A stretch of 64,000 nt of DNA from Acutalibacter sp. 1XD8-33. GTDB lineage: Bacteria > Bacillota > Clostridia > Oscillospirales > Acutalibacteraceae. The notes under the pieces were generated by a model. It was not told the DNA's origin. It did no database searches and saw only the letters and a program-made list of their open reading frames with translations. A program made the position numbers and the translations under genes. Within the stretch, counting starts at the first letter, position 1. Each line of letters begins with the position of its first letter. Positions 61,267 to 64,000 of the stretch are shown here, one piece after another. The DNA lies in the NCBI RefSeq assembly GCF_003612555.1, contig NZ_RAZF01000010.1:59454-123453 (forward strand), given 5' to 3'.

Positions 61267-61293
61267 CACAGTGATGTTGAGCTAAACATTAGC

Positions 61294-61699
61294 AGGCGTT
61301 TCAACTTTATATAAAATTCCCATAATTCTACGTCTGCGTTCCTGTAAGCCACGACACAAACTGGCAGAATCCTCGTCACTAGCGATTCTATTAATTGCAA
61401 CATTAATTCTGACAAGTAAGGCTTTTAACAGTAACAAGAAGGTAGTCGTTCTCCGCTGACTATCGATAAGACCGTACTTTGTATCATTGTCCTGACAGTT
61501 AATTATAATCGTTCCGAAGAAATATCTGTCCTTGCTTTCACTTTCAACAAAATCATTAATGTCCTGCCACAGTTTATCGCAATTATCAACACCCCAAGAA
61601 TACGCACGTTGGTAGTCCGGTATAGTGAAAATAGTATCTTCCTCAAATTTGAAATAATCACCTATTTTCTTGAGTTTGGGTTCAATGATTCTTAGCCAT
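61294..61699 (-). pseudogene. DUF262 (GmrSD-like) gene, N-terminal fragment
   Basis: From an ATG at 61699 with GGAG upstream, MAKN is followed, after a one-base insertion, by IEPKLKKIGDYFKF and then the DUF262 hallmarks IPDYQRAYSWG, LWQDI, YFFGTIII and LIDSQRRTTTF. The last is usually DGQQRTT, so DGQQ reads DSQR here. It runs to VETP at the insertion site and continues at 58007. DUF262 proteins are the GmrS-like part of type IV restriction systems against modified phage DNA. Confidence 0.7.
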
Positions 61700-61763
61700 A
61701 ATAATTTCTCCGTATAGTTGTTACGGGTTTTGTTTCATAGAATGCATACCATCTGGGAGTGAT

Positions 61764-62857
61764 TCAAACCAAAACTTCCCATTTGTCGTAGCGTTTGCCG
61801 CTTTCACGGCGGATATGGTTCTTTTCCTGTAGAGATTTCATCAGTCTTTTGATCGTTCTAAGTGATTTGCCTGATGCATCTGCAAAATCCTGTTGCTTAG
61901 CAGTAGGGTTTTTTACGATTAGTTCTAAAAGTGCCAAGTCTTCCAAAGTATAGTTCAAAGTGCCAAATTTACAACTTTGGAGTTTTAAAAGTGGCGTTTT
62001 GTAGCGCGCTTTCATCCACAAAATCAACATGCATATAGCAGTTCTTTAGTTCGTGGTTTGTATCAAGCAGAAGATTGGCGAAAAACAATTCCAAAAATTT
62101 CGTGGTAGAATGAATGCCTTTTTGCAAATCGTTATAATTTGCACGAACCAATGCATTACGGAAATACCAAGAATTTTCACGGAACGCATCGTTATTGACA
62201 CGGAACCCAGAGGCTTTCATATATTTAATCATAAACACGGCGGTAGCTCTTGTATTACCCTCTCCAAAGGGATGAATCTGTCCAATATCCGATGCAAATT
62301 TTGCGAGGTGCTTTACCGTTGCTTCAACCGACAGTCCTTCAATAAGAGAACTGTTTTTCGATGGCGAAATCATAATCCAAAGTATCTTTTATGCTGTTGA
62401 AATCAGCGTAGATAACCGTTTCACCATTCAGTATCCATTCCTTTTTCAAAATGTTATATTGACGAATCTTACCGGTGTGATCGAATACACCCTCAAACAA
62501 TCTGCGGTGAATGGTAATCCACTCAGCAGGAGAAAACTGAAACGCTTTTTTGCCCAAAAACTTTGTTATTCTTGCGGATACAATATCTGCCTCTTTGGTT
62601 TCGTTTTTCGTTTCGGTGCGTGTAGATTTCTGCTCGTAATAGCTGTGAATACGCTTCTGAGCCTCATCTATGGTGATTTTTCCCTCAATGTGATCCTTTG
62701 CAGTATCCAGCAAATATTCAGACGTATTGAGTCCGTCAACCGCCTGTAAGCCAATAGCCGTTTGCCAAGCTTCACTTTTTTCGGCTCTTTCAAGCTCACC
62801 CTGCTTTATATTATTCTTCAAGTTCAAATTGCCAATTTTTATCGGGCATATTTTCAT
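61764..62857 (-). pseudogene. Fic/DOC family gene with two frameshifts
   Basis: Three overlapping frames form one protein: 62857-62339 (N-terminal helices, then FQFSPAEWITIHRRLFEGVF), 62373-61969 (Fic core IHPFGEGNTRATA and an SSLIEG segment) and 62030-61764 (winged-helix C-terminus LRTIKRLMKSLQEKNHIRRE). The shifts fall in a short A-run near 62365 and near 61990. The motif is HPFxEGNTR, where canonical Fic has GNGRxxR. Fic enzymes attach AMP to target proteins. The gene starts 12 bases after the second Fic gene. Confidence 0.7.
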
Positions 62858-62869
62858 CTCATTTCGTTA

Positions 62870-63471
62870 TCATAATTTTTCCGTCTTAAAGGTCGTATAT
62901 CCTTCGTAGTAGTAGCTGTGGTCAATGCCTTTCATATAGACCTCACGGCTGTTGATGTCATCGGTCAAGGCATTTTTGAGAATGTGTTTAATTTCAATAT
63001 CTTTAATCGGGTTGCGTTCCATAGCGAGCAGATAATCTTCTTTATCGGCCTTGCTCCAGTCAACAACTTTGTGAAGCTCAGTCTTAAAAATTAAATCGAG
63101 CCAAATACGAGTGCTGCGCCCATTTCCTTCTCTGAAGGGGTGGGCGATATTCATTTCCACATACTTTTCTACGATTTCATCAAAGGTAGACTGCAGCATT
63201 TTATCAATATTTTCAAGTACCGCTTCCAAATACATCACAGGCGCAAAACGGAAATTACCTTTTGCAATGTTTACCGTTCTGAGTTTTCCGGCAAAGTCGT
63301 AGATTTCTTCAAAAAGGTATTTATGAATAGCCTTGAGAACAGAAAATTCCCCAGCTGCTAATTGATTGAGAATTCCATTTTCAAAAAGTTCCGCTGCTTT
63401 TTCTTGCTGATTCGTTCTTCTCGGGCAAAGTCGGCAGAACTTGTCAGCCCTAATTTATTTTCAAGTGCCAT
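62870..63471 (-). pseudogene. Second Fic/DOC family gene, frameshifted near its start
   Basis: A canonical Fic motif HPFREGNGRSTRIW is present (near 63120-63150). The ATG at 63471 with AGGAAA begins MALENKLGLTSSADFAREER, but a missing base in an A-run near 63400 shifts the frame. The following sequence (AAELFENGILNQLAAGEFSV, YDFAGKLRTVNIAKGNFRF) is clearly the same protein in the next frame. The open part from 63238 to 62870 is intact. If the single shift were an error, this would be a full Fic protein of about 200 residues. Confidence 0.7.
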
Positions 63472-63477
63472 ATTGCG

Positions 63478-63690
63478 TTATTTCCTATCGTTGTCTAAAA
63501 GTCCACATGTGCGGTAATAGGATGAAATTGCTTGCATTTGCAGTTTATCGGCAAAAAGCCGGCGGTAGGTAACGGTTTTCTCCTTGCCCTCAGCCTTGAG
63601 CGCCGCCATTTTTTCTATCACAGAGTCGTATCGCACAAGAATATCGGAAAGCATTTTTTCAAAAGAGTTTAAGCGTTCTTCGTTCAGCAT
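63478..63690 (-). CDS. Small helical protein, likely antitoxin partner of the Fic gene
   Basis: 70 residues, mostly helical and charged (LNSFEKMLSDILVRYDSVIEKM, then KTVTYRRLFADKLQMQAISSYY). It ends 6 bases before the Fic gene start, the typical place of a Fic antitoxin. The classical inhibitory S/T-x-x-x-E-G/N helix is not evident, so the role is inferred from position only. An in-frame TTG at 63714 is a less likely start. Confidence 0.55.
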   Translation of the reverse strand: MLNEERLNSFEKMLSDILVRYDSVIEKMAALKAEGKEKTVTYRRLFADKLQMQAISSYYRTCGLLDNDRK

Positions 63691-63697
63691 GTACCCC

Positions 63698-63886
63698 TTA
63701 CTTATCTGCCGCAACGCCGGATTTCATCCAAGCGTCAACGTCGCTGATTTTAAATTTCCACAGCCTGCCGATTTTTGTGGCGGGCCTCTCTCTTTTTTCA
63801 ATCCAAGCAAAAATGGTGTCACGGCTGACACCGAGATATTCACGAATTTCTTTCATCGAGTACCAGCGTTCAATGTTTAAGTCCAT
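63698..63886 (-). CDS. Excisionase-type helix-turn-helix protein
   Basis: 62 residues. RWYSMKEIREYLGVSRDTIF plus AWIEKRERPATKIGRLWKFK is the HTH_17 (MerR-like winged helix) fold of excisionases and small DNA-binding regulators. It may control the Fic operon that follows 7 bases later, or act as a recombination directionality factor. GAGGG precedes the ATG. Confidence 0.75.
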   Translation of the reverse strand: MDLNIERWYSMKEIREYLGVSRDTIFAWIEKRERPATKIGRLWKFKISDVDAWMKSGVAADK

Positions 63887-64000
63887 TTATATACCCTCAC
63901 TTCCGAGTAGATATAAAAATACAGTATAATTAGTGTCTGCTGAAAAACGGATAAAAGGGAGTCAAAATCAAGGAATGCAAATGGAAACAGGGAAGAAAAG
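63887..64000. other. Right edge, AT-rich upstream region
   Basis: Contains a TATACT that could be the -10 box for the minus-strand HTH-Fic operon (about 63925-63930) without a clear -35. A possible plus-strand start (ATG at 63974 or 63980, with MQMETGKK) runs off the end. Nothing further can be supported. Confidence 0.3.

Larger units (their letters stand above)
58008..61293 (-). mobile_element. Recombinase-in-trio (RIT) element inserted in a DUF262 gene
   Basis: Three adjacent tyrosine recombinase genes on one strand lie between 35-bp inverted ends (58008-58042 and 61232-61266, 34 of 35 matching). This is the defining layout of RIT elements. The outer limits 58008 and 61293 follow from the broken gene: removing 58008-61293 joins ACGCCT to GAAGAT in frame. 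On the right an extra 27 bases with a third TAATG box lie outside the 35-bp repeat. No target duplication is obvious. Confidence 0.85.

Noticed and set aside
54428..64000. A duplicated tRNA-Arg 3' end marking an integrated island
   Set aside because: I looked for the T-arm/acceptor sequence again between 54505 and 64000 and did not see it. The far boundary may be outside the window.

Overview
The window looks like a chromosome segment of a GC-rich, spore-forming gut Clostridia of the Oscillospiraceae type (Flavonifractor/Lawsonibacter/Oscillibacter-like). This is inferred from a SpoVAC gene, GTP-type PEP carboxykinase, Gram-positive style Shine-Dalgarno sites and consensus sigma-A promoters, an ECF transporter cassette next to truA, and zinc-finger ClpE. 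No database search was possible, so the genus is an inference.

Layout: 1-3.5 kb, end of pckG, a MATE exporter, a PHP phosphoesterase and spoVAC. 4-12.2 kb, secA, a lipoprotein, a left-handed beta-helix protein, and a cell-wall pair made of an FHA domain fused to a SEDS (FtsW/RodA) protein followed by a class B penicillin-binding protein. 12.8-19.2 kb, manA, a sugar kinase, ruvC-ruvA-cupin-ruvB, a zinc-ribbon P-loop kinase and a methyltransferase. 19.4-31.4 kb, an extended ZapA, a U32 peptidase, dut, mreBCD, a PBP2 with a long tail, a truncated MinD, mgsA and hisS. 31.6-49 kb is mostly on the minus strand: GNAT, clpE, peptidase S51, pgsA, cvpA, a DUF5711-like protein, truA, a YdeI-like protein, ecfT-ecfA2-ecfA1, nudix, methyltransferases, a 2H phosphoesterase and glmM. 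49.7-54.5 kb, glycogen phosphorylase, a GH13 enzyme and tRNA-Arg(ACG). Cell elongation and division genes (FHA-SEDS/PBP, ZapA, MreBCD/PBP2, MinD) are the main theme of the core part.

From 54.6 kb to the end the DNA is a lower-GC accessory region holding decayed defence and regulatory genes: an Mrr-like endonuclease, an adenine methylase remnant, XRE and ImmA/IrrE remnants, a DUF262 (GmrSD-like) gene and two frameshifted Fic genes. A 3.3-kb element with three adjacent tyrosine recombinase genes and 35-bp inverted ends (a recombinase-in-trio, RIT, element) splits the DUF262 gene. Joining the two flanks restores the reading frame.

The most unusual feature is in the spaces between core genes. 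At least nine gaps hold members of a family of composite palindromic repeats whose ends read GGCAAGACC or close to it. They are built from many perfect hairpins with variable arms but a loop of almost always exactly three bases, often nested inside one another. Two further gaps (15.9 and 44.4 kb) hold cloverleaf elements: an outer stem enclosing three triloop hairpins. One family member supplies the C-terminus of the FHA-SEDS protein.
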